A stretch of 64,000 bases of DNA from Paenibacillus bovis (GCF_001421015.2 NZ_CP013023.1:2225501-2289500); one strand, 5' to 3'. Counted from the first letter of the stretch, positions 8,845 to 17,891 are shown. A program made the numbers and translations. The notes: generated by a model not told the origin, from the sequence alone.

Positions 8845-9093
8845 ATGAAAAAAGAAGGACATCCTAAATTCCAACAGGCTATTTTCTTGGATCCAAGCTG
8901 CGGATATAAGTTCCTGAGTGGAACAACTAAAACTTCCGGCGAAACAATGGAATGGGAAGACGGCAACACTTATCAAGTAATTCGTGTTGATACTAGCTCT
9001 GCTTCTCATCCGTTCTACACTGGTAAACAAAGAAACGCAGACGTTGGTGGCCGCGTAGACAAGTTCAACAAAAAATACGGCTTGAAAAACTAA
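8845..9093 (+). CDS. rpmE2: 50S ribosomal protein L31 type B
   Basis: An 82-residue zinc-independent (C-minus) form of L31. It begins [20 protein letters not shown] and ends [15 protein letters not shown], and lacks the CxxC pairs of zinc-binding L31. In Bacillus the type B paralogue replaces the zinc form when zinc is scarce and so releases zinc. It has its own consensus promoter and a downstream terminator, so it is a single-gene unit. Confidence 0.95.
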   Translation: MKKEGHPKFQQAIFLDPSCGYKFLSGTTKTSGETMEWEDGNTYQVIRVDTSSASHPFYTGKQRNADVGGRVDKFNKKYGLKN

Positions 9094-9146
9094 GACGTAT
9101 CTATTGTGAGCTTATCTTCACAACCATTTGCGTTGTGAACCGTCAT

Positions 9147-9193
9147 AAAAAGCGTACCGAGTGCATAATCATTATGCATACCGGTACGCTTTT
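9147..9193 (+). terminator. Rho-independent terminator after rpmE2
   Basis: AAAAGCGTACCG paired with CGGTACGCTTTT, with an inner GTGCATAAT / ATTATGCAT stem and a T run. The rest of the 9094-9431 gap holds only the promoter block listed next. Confidence 0.92.
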
Positions 9194-9287
9194 TTTGTGC
9201 TTTTAAGCAAATTCGTAAACCGGATGTACATAATCGTCTGCGTATGATTAAAACGAATACTGGTATGTGATGGAAAAGTTTATACTG

Positions 9288-9333
9288 CGTTTACATTAAC
9301 CACACACTACATACAAATTCGACAGATATACTG
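9288..9333 (+). promoter_or_regulatory. Promoter block shared with the ABC operon
   Basis: CGTTTACATTA, exactly 28 nt, then TATACTG, 105 nt before the MBL gene start. The same arrangement with the same spacing occurs at 12159-12204 before the ABC operon, with TCGA also at the same offset. TATACT is a likely -10; there is no good -35 at 17 nt, so an activator (perhaps the LysR protein encoded at 11153-12037) is plausible. Confidence 0.5.
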
Positions 9334-9431
9334 TTCAAGAAACCATTATCTCATTCGATCGAACTGGCAAAGTAAATACAAATGAAATCTGCTTCTGCTG
9401 AAAAATGGTTAAAACAGGTGGAGTGAATATC

Positions 9432-10763
9432 ATGATGGAGCTTACTATTCTAGGTGGAGCAGGCGAGCAGAGCCGTTCCAGTTATCTGCTCCGGCAGGAA
9501 GATCAGTATATGCTGCTGGATTGTGGAATGGATATAGCAGAGGAATCCGGGAATTCACCAGACAGGCTGACCTATATGATGTCCCGGCTGCAGGCTGTTT
9601 TTTTGTCACATGCGCATGAGGATCACAGCATCGGACTGCCGCTGTTGGAGCAGTATGGATATACCGGTGAGGTATGGACGACCAGAGCCACGATAAAACA
9701 GCTGCCCCTCTGTCTCAAAGCGCTGGAAGAACAGCAGTATGCTGTTGCTGATCGTGGACATGCTTCGCTGTCGGCTGGCGAAGAGACGATATCGAATATC
9801 CGTTTCCGCTATCTGGAGGATATCGCGCCGCGAGGAGAATGGACCTGGCTGCAGCCCAATCTGGAAATATGCTGGGGAAGAGCAGGACATCTCCCGGGTT
9901 CGATCTGGATTGCCATCCACTGGCATGGAAAAACAATACTCTATACCGGTGATTATAGTGCAGAATCGAGACTGCTGGAAGCGGATCGACCGCTGCATCA
10001 TTCCCGAATCCTGTCGCGTGCCTATCCTGCTCCAGGACAAATCCGTGATCTGGATCTGGCTATTGTTGATGCGGCTTATGGAGTCGATACGGATCGGCAG
10101 GGCAACAAGCTGTCCCAGCTGAATCGCTATATAAAGGAAACGCTCAAGCAGGGTGGGGCTATTCTGCTGCCGGTGCCGGTATATGGAAGAGGTCAGGAGC
10201 TGATGATCTGGGCTAGTGAGCAGTATGGAGATATTCCGATTCTGGTAGAATCGGATCTATTGGATGCGCTGGAGTTGTTTGCAGCTGATTCACAATGGTT
10301 AAGGCCGGATGGGGCAGAACGGATTGAGCAGCTGCTGCGCCATCCGCGTCTTTACCGGATGAAGGACGATGATTCTAGAGAAGCATTGTTTCTGCGGTAT
10401 CCACGCTGTATTGTATTTACCGATGATGGCATGATGCAATCGGTCAAAGCCCAGCAGCATTATACCCGTATGGCTGCAAGTCCAGCGAATCGGGTTATTT
10501 TTACCGGCGATCTGGCTTATGGTTCATTCGGTCGTTCACTGCTCATGGATATGGAGCGTCGTGGCTGCCAGATTCATCATGTTCGGTACAAGGTGCATCA
10601 GGGACTGCCGGATGTGCGCCAGATGCTGCTTGATCTCAAAAGTCCGCGTACCCTGCTCGTACATGCAACCCGGCCGCGTACAGACGGTCTGGCACTTCGG
10701 CTGCAGCAGGAAGGATTTCAGCAGGTACATGCTTTGCAGCCGGAAGACCAGCTTTATTTTTAG
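9432..10763 (+). CDS. Beta-CASP metallo-beta-lactamase-fold hydrolase, paralogue 1
   Basis: A 443-residue MBL-fold protein of the CPSF/RNase J-like beta-CASP group. It begins MELTILGGAGEQSRSSYLL. The metal motif HxHxDH is FLSHAHEDHSIG; further motifs are PGSIWIAIHWHG with YTGDYSAES, the DAAYG motif A region, the beta-CASP helix YGRGQELMIWASEQ, and a C-terminal HQGLPDVRQML...LLVHATRP that supplies late histidines. Family members are RNA/DNA nucleases or other phosphodiesterases. ATG at 9432 has AGGTGGAG 8 nt before it. A close paralogue is the last gene of the ABC operon at 16199-17524. Substrate unknown. Confidence 0.85.
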   Translation: MMELTILGGAGEQSRSSYLLRQEDQYMLLDCGMDIAEESGNSPDRLTYMMSRLQAVFLSHAHEDHSIGLPLLEQYGYTGEVWTTRATIKQLPLCLKALEEQQYAVADRGHASLSAGEETISNIRFRYLEDIAPRGEWTWLQPNLEICWGRAGHLPGSIWIAIHWHGKTILYTGDYSAESRLLEADRPLHHSRILSRAYPAPGQIRDLDLAIVDAAYGVDTDRQGNKLSQLNRYIKETLKQGGAILLPVPVYGRGQELMIWASEQYGDIPILVESDLLDALELFAADSQWLRPDGAERIEQLLRHPRLYRMKDDDSREALFLRYPRCIVFTDDGMMQSVKAQQHYTRMAASPANRVIFTGDLAYGSFGRSLLMDMERRGCQIHHVRYKVHQGLPDVRQMLLDLKSPRTLLVHATRPRTDGLALRLQQEGFQQVHALQPEDQLYF

Positions 10764-10839
10764 TGAATGTAGTTAAGGAATTGGGGAATCAGGAATCGGA
10801 AGTGTATGACAGACAGGACTGATAAAGACAGATAATGAT

Positions 10840-10882
10840 AAAAGCGTACTGCAGAGAGGAAGTATTTCTGCGGTACGCTTTT
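10840..10882 (+). terminator. Rho-independent terminator
   Basis: AAAAGCGTAC paired with GTACGCTTTT, extended by TGCAGA / TCTGCG with a mismatch, followed by T-rich sequence. Confidence 0.8.
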
Positions 10883-10964
10883 ATTTTGTGTTTTTGTATC
10901 ATTGTGTTTTTTTTATAATTTTTGAAATCCTAAACTTTTGGAGTATGGAACATCTATACTTTTG

Positions 10965-11041
10965 AAACTTCAAACTTCAAACTTCAAACTTCAAACTTCA
11001 AACTTCAAACTTCAAACTTCAAACTCCAAACTCCAAACTCT
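10965..11041. repeat. Heptanucleotide tandem repeat
   Basis: Eight perfect copies of AAACTTC in a row (10965-11020), then two AAACTCC and one AAACTCT: 11 units of 7 bp. It lies between two converging 3' ends, so it is outside any obvious promoter. Confidence 0.95.
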
Positions 11042-11075
11042 AAAATCAAGATCCCAGATTCCAGATCCTAGATTC

Positions 11076-11116
11076 TAAATCCCTAAATCCCTAAATCCCT
11101 AAATCCCTAAATTCCC
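11076..11116. repeat. Octanucleotide tandem repeat
   Basis: Four perfect copies of TAAATCCC (11076-11107) and one degenerate copy. A decayed stretch of GATTCTA/GATCCTA-like words links it to the heptamer array just upstream. No gene is seen from 10764 to 11152. Confidence 0.92.
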
Positions 11117-11152
11117 ATCGTTCCACTTCTCTATAATATTCTGCTTCTTCGA

Positions 11153-12037
11153 TTAATTATTATCTGTAAGGCCGGCAGCAAATCGGTGGATCAGGCCGGA
11201 ATAATGGCGTTCTTTGTTGTAGGCATAATACAGATACCTTCGTTGATTCAAGCCAGGTAGTGCTCGCATTTGCAACCGATGCTGCCGTACTTCTTCCTCG
11301 ACTGCCATTTTGGAGAGAAAAGCGACATAGCCGCCCAGCATCACCGAACGCTTGATAGCCTCGGCGGAATCCAGCTCTATATACTGATGGGGTTGCAGTC
11401 CGATATCATTCATCCAGCGATCGCTTAGCTGGCGTGTACTGGATTCACCGCTGTGCAGCACCAAACGGCTCTGCTGCAGTAGATCCAGACGCAGTTCGTC
11501 TGCTGCTGCCAACGGATGATCCGGAGAGAAAATGGCAACCAGCTGATCTTCACCGATCAGCCCTTTGACAAGTGCCGGGTGTTCAAATGGTTCAGTCAGC
11601 ATAATACCGAGATCAATCTCATGATTGATCAGCATCTCCCGCGTTACCGGTGACGTCTGCACGACAATCGAGATACTTACGCCCGGATGCTGCAGACTGA
11701 ACGGATGAATGATTTGCGGTAATAGATAGGTAGCTGGTACATAGCTGGCGCCAATACGTAGCTGCCCTCGCTCCAGTGCCCCGAATTCCTGTACGATTCG
11801 TCTGGATTCCGCTGCCAGCGCATTGATTTTGACAGCATAATGCAGCAGCGCTTTGCCTGGTTCACGCAGGATTACCTTGCCGCCACGCGATTCGAACAGA
11901 CTAACGCCCATTTCTTTTTCCAGACTTTTCATGTGAAAGGTAACGGTCGGCTGCTTGAGTCCCAATTCATCTGCAACCGCAGTAATTTTCTGATGCCTGT
12001 TCAGCAGTTCTACAATTTGCAGCTTGATCAGATTCAT
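11153..12037 (-). CDS. LysR-family transcriptional regulator
   Basis: 294 residues. The N-terminal winged helix-turn-helix (about 1-60) reads LNRHQKITAVADELGLKQPT with FHMKSLEKEMGVSLFESRGG; residues ~90-290 form the two-lobed effector domain (GQLRIGASYVPATYLLPQII). It resembles CysL/YeiE-type members. It is divergent from the ABC operon at 12304 and is the obvious candidate regulator of it, and possibly of the MBL gene at 9432, which has the same promoter block. Effector unknown. Confidence 0.9.
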   Translation of the reverse strand: MNLIKLQIVELLNRHQKITAVADELGLKQPTVTFHMKSLEKEMGVSLFESRGGKVILREPGKALLHYAVKINALAAESRRIVQEFGALERGQLRIGASYVPATYLLPQIIHPFSLQHPGVSISIVVQTSPVTREMLINHEIDLGIMLTEPFEHPALVKGLIGEDQLVAIFSPDHPLAAADELRLDLLQQSRLVLHSGESSTRQLSDRWMNDIGLQPHQYIELDSAEAIKRSVMLGGYVAFLSKMAVEEEVRQHRLQMRALPGLNQRRYLYYAYNKERHYSGLIHRFAAGLTDNN

Positions 12038-12125
12038 GATTCATTTCCTCCATAACCCGCTCCACTACGGAAGAGGGCGTCATTTGTTATCTTCTGTTCA
12101 ATCTAGCATAGATTTATTCGATGAC

Positions 12126-12204
12126 TGTCAAAAGACAGCATAGTTAAAATTGATATTTCGTTTACATTATCCGCATATAACTCGTAAACTCGATGGCTAT
12201 ACTG
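12126..12204 (+). promoter_or_regulatory. Operator/promoter of the ABC operon
   Basis: Contains the inverted repeat CTGTC-AAAA-GACAG (12126-12139) and, downstream, CGTTTACATTA (12159-12169), 28 nt, TATACTG (12198-12204), identical in layout to the block before the 9432 gene. It lies in the LysR/ABC divergent gap, where a LysR site is expected. Confidence 0.5.
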
Positions 12205-12303
12205 AATTCAGAAAGCAGTTTTCTGATTTAACAGCAGACACTTATTACCTTTCCAGTCGAACGGAATAATCATGGAACAATGAGTTAAAAGGGGAATACA
12301 CCA

Positions 12304-13320
12304 ATGACAGAGATTACGCTTCAGGGAGTAAGCAAGAGCTATGGCAATGTACAGGCACTCAAGCCCGTAGACCTGACGATTCCCGCCGGCAAGTTCACTA
12401 CACTGCTTGGGCCTTCCGGCTGCGGGAAAACAACGCTGCTGCGTCTGATTGCCGGACTGGAGACACCGGATACCGGTGAAGTACTTGCCGATGGCAAACC
12501 GGTCTTCTCTCAGCAAAAACGCATCAATATGCCGTCGCACCGCCGTGAATTCGGCATGGTCTTTCAGGAGTTCGCTTTGTGGCCGCATATGACTGTATAT
12601 GAAAATGTCGCCTTTAGTCTGAAGGCTGCCGGCCAAAAAAAGCAGATCCAGGAGTCTGTGAAACGGGCGCTGGAGCAGGTACGGCTAACCGGTATGGAGC
12701 AGCGGCAGCCGCATCAGCTGTCAGGTGGTCAGCAGCAGCGGGTAGCCTTTGCCAGAGCGATAGTCATGCAGCCCGGACTGATTCTGTTTGATGAACCGCT
12801 CAGTGCACTGGATGCTCTGCTCCGAGAAGAGATGCGGCATGAGCTGATGAATCTGGTACGGGAGCTGGGCATTACAGCTCTGTATGTCACGCATGACCAG
12901 ACAGAGGCGATGTCGATGTCGGATGAGATTATCGTGATGCAGGGAGGCCGCATTTTGCAGCGCGGTACACCGGAAAACATTTACCGAAGCCCTGCGGATT
13001 CGTTTGTTGCCCGGTTCATCGGGCGATCCAATTGGATCGAACCCGGACAGTCACTGTTCCGGCCGGAGCATGGATGCTGGGAGACGACCCGTGAAGCTGG
13101 CGAATATACATATCATGCGGTGATTCGCAGAGTCAGCTATATGGGCGACCGGTATGAAATAGAGCTGGATGCCGGACAGGATCGAATCTGGACTGCATAT
13201 CATACCCGTCGGCTACAGCCGGGCGATGAAGTACGGCTCTATGTCGCTCCCCAGCATGTATGCAGAGTAGATAGCGAAGCAGCAGATACGCTGCATAGTG
13301 GTCGTCAGCATATTTCCTGA
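12304..13320 (+). CDS. ABC transporter ATP-binding protein (FbpC/PotA-like)
   Basis: 338 residues. The ATPase domain has Walker A GPSGCGKTT, Q-loop FQEFALWP, signature LSGGQQQRVAFARA, Walker B LILFDEPLSALDA and the H-loop VTHDQTEAM. Residues ~245-338 form an extra regulatory/OB-like domain, as in the Fe(3+), thiamine, phosphonate and polyamine importers. It is the first gene of an operon with a binding lipoprotein, a fused permease and an MBL-fold enzyme. AAAGGGG lies before ATG. Substrate not determined. Confidence 0.92.
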   Translation: MTEITLQGVSKSYGNVQALKPVDLTIPAGKFTTLLGPSGCGKTTLLRLIAGLETPDTGEVLADGKPVFSQQKRINMPSHRREFGMVFQEFALWPHMTVYENVAFSLKAAGQKKQIQESVKRALEQVRLTGMEQRQPHQLSGGQQQRVAFARAIVMQPGLILFDEPLSALDALLREEMRHELMNLVRELGITALYVTHDQTEAMSMSDEIIVMQGGRILQRGTPENIYRSPADSFVARFIGRSNWIEPGQSLFRPEHGCWETTREAGEYTYHAVIRRVSYMGDRYEIELDAGQDRIWTAYHTRRLQPGDEVRLYVAPQHVCRVDSEAADTLHSGRQHIS

Positions 13321-13469
13321 ATAATAGATTGAATATGATCGAAACAGCGAAGTGATGAATGCTTGAATATCGAGATAGCCAAATGTTTGAAGGCAGCAGA
13401 AGAATCAATGGTTTATTGCTATCCGGTCATTTACCAAATAATACGTTTATACACAGGAGGAATTATCCA

Positions 13470-14507
13470 ATGAAATGGAATAAGACATGGAAAAAGGCAA
13501 GCTTGCTCGCTATTACGGCAGTAATGGGAACTACTCTGGCAGGCTGCGGAACAACAGGCAGTAGCGTTAGTCAGGCAGCCAACGGCAAAGCAGAAAACAG
13601 CGGTAAACTGGTCGTGTACAGCGCCGGACCGGAAGGACTGGCCAAAAAGATCGAAGAAGGATTCGAAGCGAAGACCGGTATTCAGGTCGAAATGTTCCAG
13701 GGTACGACCGGCAAGATTCTGTCCCGAATGGAAGCGGAAAAAGCCAATCCGGTAGTCGATGTAGTGGTACTGGCATCCTTGCCTTCCATGCAGTCGATGG
13801 CCAAAGACGGCCTGACGCTTCCTTATGCGGATGCACCGAACAGCGACAAACTGGTCAAAGACTGGTCTGATCCAAACGGGAATTACTTCAGCTATAGTGC
13901 ATCGGCGCTCGGTATCGTCTACAACACCAGTCAGGTGAAGACGCCGCCGACTTCATGGGCCGATCTGGCCAAGGCCGAATGGAAAGATAAAGTCAATATT
14001 CCCGATCCGTCTCTGTCCGGCTCGGCGCTGGACTTTATTACTGGCTATTTGAGTGCCAAGGGGGATAGTGGCTGGTCGTTGTTTGAGCAGTATCAACAAA
14101 ACGGTGTGGCTATGGCAGGAGCCAATCAGGAAGCTCTTGATCCAGTGATTACCGGTGCCAAGGATGTAGTGGCTGCAGGTGTCGATTATATGGCCTACAA
14201 AGCCAAAGCAGATGGAGAGCCTGTCGATATCGTCTACCCTGCGGAAGGTACCGTAATCAGCCCGCGTCCGGCAGCCATTATCAAAACGACCCAGCATGAA
14301 CAGCAGGCCAAGCAGTTTATCGACTATCTGCTGTCCGACGATGCCCAGAAGCTGGTAACCGGGGCGTATCTGCTGCCGGGACGGACCGATATTCAGGCGG
14401 AGAATCGTACCAATCTGGCAGATATTCCGGCTTATCCGGTCAAATGGGACTGGATGAATGAGCATGGGGAAGAAGTGGCAACCCGTTTTACCGGACTGTA
14501 TCAGTAA
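13470..14507 (+). CDS. ABC transporter substrate-binding lipoprotein (Fe/phosphonate-type fold)
   Basis: 345 residues with a lipoprotein signal: basic start MKWNKTWKKA, hydrophobic core, lipobox LAGC. The mature part (KLVVYSAGPEGLAKKIEEGF, then FQGTTGKILSRMEAEK) matches the family that includes FbpA/FutA iron binders and 2-aminoethylphosphonate or sugar-phosphate binders (PhnS, AfuA). The adjacent Tyr-Tyr pair that binds iron in FbpA is not obvious; the nearest match is VDYMAYKAK. Iron is therefore not assured. ATG at 13470 follows ACAGGAGG. It acts outside the membrane and feeds the fused permease. Confidence 0.88.
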   Translation: MKWNKTWKKASLLAITAVMGTTLAGCGTTGSSVSQAANGKAENSGKLVVYSAGPEGLAKKIEEGFEAKTGIQVEMFQGTTGKILSRMEAEKANPVVDVVVLASLPSMQSMAKDGLTLPYADAPNSDKLVKDWSDPNGNYFSYSASALGIVYNTSQVKTPPTSWADLAKAEWKDKVNIPDPSLSGSALDFITGYLSAKGDSGWSLFEQYQQNGVAMAGANQEALDPVITGAKDVVAAGVDYMAYKAKADGEPVDIVYPAEGTVISPRPAAIIKTTQHEQQAKQFIDYLLSDDAQKLVTGAYLLPGRTDIQAENRTNLADIPAYPVKWDWMNEHGEEVATRFTGLYQ

Positions 14508-14537
14508 TACCTATCAATCCATCTGAGGGTGAATCCT

Positions 14538-16199
14538 ATGATCCATTATCGTAAATGGAGTACGGCTGCAGCATTTCTGCTGCTGGCCGTACTCATTGTT
14601 TTTCCGCTGCTGCTGATTTTCTATACGGCGATCGAGCGTGACGGACATATTGATCTTGCTGCTCCGCTCGAGATCATCGCCGGCAGCCATCTGGCTTCGG
14701 TTCTATTCCATTCGCTCTGGCTCGGTGTACTGGTTATTCTCGTGACGACAATACTTGCTCTGCCTTTGGCATGGATTATGGCGAGATCGCCGCTGGGACG
14801 ACAGCGCTGGCTGGATGTGGTGCTGCTGATTCCTTTTATGACACCGCCATATATCGGCTCGATGGGCTGGATGCTGTTTATGCAAAAAAATGGTTATATG
14901 GAACAGCTGCTGCCGAGTGCCGCTGTCTGGACACCGGCCTTTTTCAGTCTGGGCGGCATGGTTATGATTATGAGCCTACACCTGTTTCCTTTCCTGTACC
15001 TGATACTGCGCAATACCCTGCTGCAGATCAGCGGCAGTATGGAAGAAGCAGGTGCTGTACATGGCGGTTCGCCGGGCTATCGGTTTCGGCGGATCATTCT
15101 GCCGCTGCTGCTGTCCAGCTATGCGATGGGCGTGCTGCTTATTTTTGTCAAAACGATCGCCGAATTCGGTACACCGGCTACTTTTGGCCGGCGGATCGGT
15201 TATTCTGTGATGACATCCGAGATCCACAAATACATTTCCAGCTGGCCGATTGATTTTGGTAAAGCCACAGCACTCGCTTCCTTACTGCTGAGTGCCTGTC
15301 TGGTCATGTGGTACATACAGAGCATTCTAAGCAGCCGTTATTCCTACAGGCTGACCGGAGGCAAAGGTTCCCGCAAAAAAGGATATACATTGACAGGCTG
15401 GAAAGGTCTGCTAAGCGGGCTGTATATTGCTCTGCTGCTGCTCGTCTCGATCGGGATTCCCTATTTTTCCGTGATTACGGCTTCGCTGCTGAAGCTGCGT
15501 GGTGCAGGCATAGAAGCAGGCAACTGGACGTTCAAGCATTATACAGAGCTGCTGCAGCCCGGCTCGGATAGTCTGGAAGCACTGCTCAACAGCTTTACGC
15601 TGTCGCTGGCAGCTTCGACGATTGCGGTGATTATCGGTACATTTCTGGCTTTGAAAGTAAGCCGCGGGCAGCGTGCCTCGCAGAAATGGATCGATCTGTT
15701 CAGTCTTATGCCCAATACCGTACCGGGTATCGTAATTGTGGTAGGGCTGATCCTGTTCTGGAACTCTCCATGGATGCCGGTACCGCTATACAATTCCTAC
15801 GGGATGGTTGTGCTAACTTATGTAATCCTGTTTCTCCCGTATACCGTTCAATATGTCAAAGCCAATTACGGGCAGATCGATTCCGTGCTGCTCCAGGCAG
15901 GAGCGATGGCTGGGGGCAGACCGCTGTACGTATTCCGGCGTATTCTGCTACCGCTGCTGATCCCTGGTATTATTGCCGGCTGGATGATGACATTTACTAT
16001 TTCCAATCGTGAGCTGGTCGCTTCCCTGTTGATTCTTCCGCCGTCCATGCAGACATCAGCTACGTATATTTTTGCCCAGTTTGAGCAGGGAGCGGTATCG
16101 ATGGGTATGGCGATGGCTGTCGTTTCTGTCGGCATCACGACGATCCTGCTGCTTATTCTGAATGTACTGCCTTCGGCACGCGGAGGACAGCAGGTCTGA
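14538..16199 (+). CDS. ABC transporter permease, fused two-domain type (FbpB-like)
   Basis: 553 residues with about 12 membrane helices arranged as two copies of the binding-protein-dependent permease domain. Each copy ends with an EAA loop that docks the ATPase: EEAGAVHGGSPGYRFRRIIL in the first half and LQAGAMAGGRPLYVFRRILL in the second. Both halves in one chain is typical of the Fe(3+)/phosphonate class. ATG at 14538 follows GAGGGTG at 6 nt. The stop overlaps the next start (TGATG), so the MBL gene downstream is translationally coupled. Confidence 0.9.
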   Translation: MIHYRKWSTAAAFLLLAVLIVFPLLLIFYTAIERDGHIDLAAPLEIIAGSHLASVLFHSLWLGVLVILVTTILALPLAWIMARSPLGRQRWLDVVLLIPFMTPPYIGSMGWMLFMQKNGYMEQLLPSAAVWTPAFFSLGGMVMIMSLHLFPFLYLILRNTLLQISGSMEEAGAVHGGSPGYRFRRIILPLLLSSYAMGVLLIFVKTIAEFGTPATFGRRIGYSVMTSEIHKYISSWPIDFGKATALASLLLSACLVMWYIQSILSSRYSYRLTGGKGSRKKGYTLTGWKGLLSGLYIALLLLVSIGIPYFSVITASLLKLRGAGIEAGNWTFKHYTELLQPGSDSLEALLNSFTLSLAASTIAVIIGTFLALKVSRGQRASQKWIDLFSLMPNTVPGIVIVVGLILFWNSPWMPVPLYNSYGMVVLTYVILFLPYTVQYVKANYGQIDSVLLQAGAMAGGRPLYVFRRILLPLLIPGIIAGWMMTFTISNRELVASLLILPPSMQTSATYIFAQFEQGAVSMGMAMAVVSVGITTILLLILNVLPSARGGQQV

Positions 16200-17524
16200 T
16201 GGAACTGACTATACTCGGCGGCGCGGGAGAACATGGACGATCCAGCTATCTGCTGACAGCAGAGCAGCAGCATATATTACTGGATTATGGTGTCAAAAAG
16301 GAGGACGGCGGTGTCTATCCGCTTATGGATCATATGCAGGAGTGGATCGGTGGATTGCAAGCGGTATTTCTGTCCCATGCGCATGAAGATCATTGCATAG
16401 CGCTACCGGTGCTGTATCGCAACGGATATCAAGGTGAAGTGTGGACGACAAGAGCGACAGTCCAGCAGCTGCCGGTTTATTTTGAAGCCTGGAAAAGGTA
16501 TACGGATAAAAAAGCAGCCGCGCGTCCTTATGAAGATCATGATGTGCAGAGTATTCGCTATCGCTATCTGGAAGATGTCGTTCCGGCAGGTCAGTGGGGT
16601 ATGCTGCTGCCTGAACTGGAAGTATGCTGGGGACGGTCCGGTCATCTGCCGGGCTCGATCTGGATCGCATTGTCCTGGAAAGGAAAGCGTGTTTTCTTTT
16701 CCGGTGATTATACGAGTGAATCGCAGCTACTGGATGCAGATCGTCCATTGCATCAGACACGCCATTTATATGATGCTCCGGCGTTACGGGGAATTTTACC
16801 GGATCTGGATCTGGCGATAATGGATGCTGCCTATGGAGCGGACCCGGAGCCGCAGCTGGATAAGCTTGCCCAATTAAAACAGTATATCGATGCGGCATTG
16901 CAGCGAGGCGGCTCGGCTCTGCTGCCTGTGCCCCTCTATGGACGGGGGCAGGAGCTGATCCTATGGGCAATCGAGCAGTATCCCGGAGTGCCTGTACGAG
17001 TAGAGTCGGCTCTGCTGACAGGCATGGAATTGTTCGCGGATTACAGCGGCTGGCTGCACCGCGATGCACTGACCCGGATGGAGCGAGCGCTTCATTATCC
17101 GTATCTGTACCGGATCAACAGCGATGAACCGGCTGCCCAGCTGTATGAGCGGTACGGTCAGGGAATCGTATTCCTAACGGATGGAATGATGCAGTCCTCT
17201 ATCGCTCGGCAGCATTACGAACAGCTGGCTGGAAAGGGACAGCATGCGATTATTCTGACCGGTCATCTGGCTGCCGGATCATTGGGACGCAGGCTGCTGG
17301 AGCAATACAGGATAGAGCCGCAGGGCTGTGCTATACATCATGTGCGCTACAAAGTACATCAGGGACTGCCGGATGTGCGGCAGATGCTGAGTGATCTGAA
17401 TGATCCGCCAACACTGCTTGTCCATGCACCCAAATCCAGAACAGATCGTCTGGCCCAGCGATTGCAGCAGGAAGGATTCAGACATATTCACTCCCTGATT
17501 CCATCGGCTAAGCTAAGTATCTGA
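16199..17524 (+). CDS. Beta-CASP metallo-beta-lactamase-fold hydrolase, paralogue 2
   Basis: 441 residues, alignable over its whole length with the protein at 9432-10763: MELTILGGAGEHGRSSYLL, metal motif FLSHAHEDHCIALPV, PGSIWIALSWKG with FSGDYTSES, DAAYGADP, YGRGQELILWAIEQ, HHVRYKVHQGLPDVRQML and LLVHAPKSRTD. Its ATG is inside the permease stop codon, so it is tied to the transporter stoichiometrically. A role in processing the imported compound (perhaps a phosphodiester or phosphonate) is inference; RNA processing is the other option. Catalytic residues look intact. Confidence 0.85.
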   Translation: MELTILGGAGEHGRSSYLLTAEQQHILLDYGVKKEDGGVYPLMDHMQEWIGGLQAVFLSHAHEDHCIALPVLYRNGYQGEVWTTRATVQQLPVYFEAWKRYTDKKAAARPYEDHDVQSIRYRYLEDVVPAGQWGMLLPELEVCWGRSGHLPGSIWIALSWKGKRVFFSGDYTSESQLLDADRPLHQTRHLYDAPALRGILPDLDLAIMDAAYGADPEPQLDKLAQLKQYIDAALQRGGSALLPVPLYGRGQELILWAIEQYPGVPVRVESALLTGMELFADYSGWLHRDALTRMERALHYPYLYRINSDEPAAQLYERYGQGIVFLTDGMMQSSIARQHYEQLAGKGQHAIILTGHLAAGSLGRRLLEQYRIEPQGCAIHHVRYKVHQGLPDVRQMLSDLNDPPTLLVHAPKSRTDRLAQRLQQEGFRHIHSLIPSAKLSI

Positions 17525-17645
17525 GGATAAGGTAAGGCAGTAAACGGACATTAAGGTAAAATAGCAGCTATAGAGTAGATACGAATTTTACACCAAGCAG
17601 CAATAGGCTGCTTGCTCGGGAAGCGATAACCGCTTTCTACCCAAC

Positions 17646-17684
17646 ATACCGGAATGGTGCTTAGACATCATTCTGGTATTTTTA
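17646..17684 (+). terminator. Rho-independent terminator of the ABC operon
   Basis: ATACCGGAATG paired with CATTCTGGTAT and a T-rich tail. Nothing else was recognised between 17525 and 17891. Confidence 0.8.
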
Positions 17685-17891
17685 TTTGACCGACTATCCA
17701 TAACGAAAAGACAGTCTGCCAGTTCAATAATATCGGTTGAAGCTATCGAATTATTCATGGCTGGCATATAGAGATTATGTGGATAATTAATCATTTGCCA
17801 TAGAAATAATGAATTCCCGCTAATCTGCAGTCGATACAATACAGGAGTAAGGACAGCTGCTATATCAATCCATGGACAAGGGGAGAATAAC

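Noticed and set aside
10965..11116. Tandem repeats as a CRISPR array or telomere-like end
   Set aside because: Units are 7-8 bp with no spacers, and ordinary genes continue on both sides, so neither explanation fits.
13359..13469. Longer N-terminus for the ABC binding lipoprotein
   Set aside because: The lipoprotein signal starts at ATG 13470 after ACAGGAGG; upstream codons are not signal-like.
16323..17069. 248-codon antisense frame within the second MBL gene
   Set aside because: His/Pro/Arg-rich shadow translation; the plus-strand frame is a clear paralogue of a full gene.
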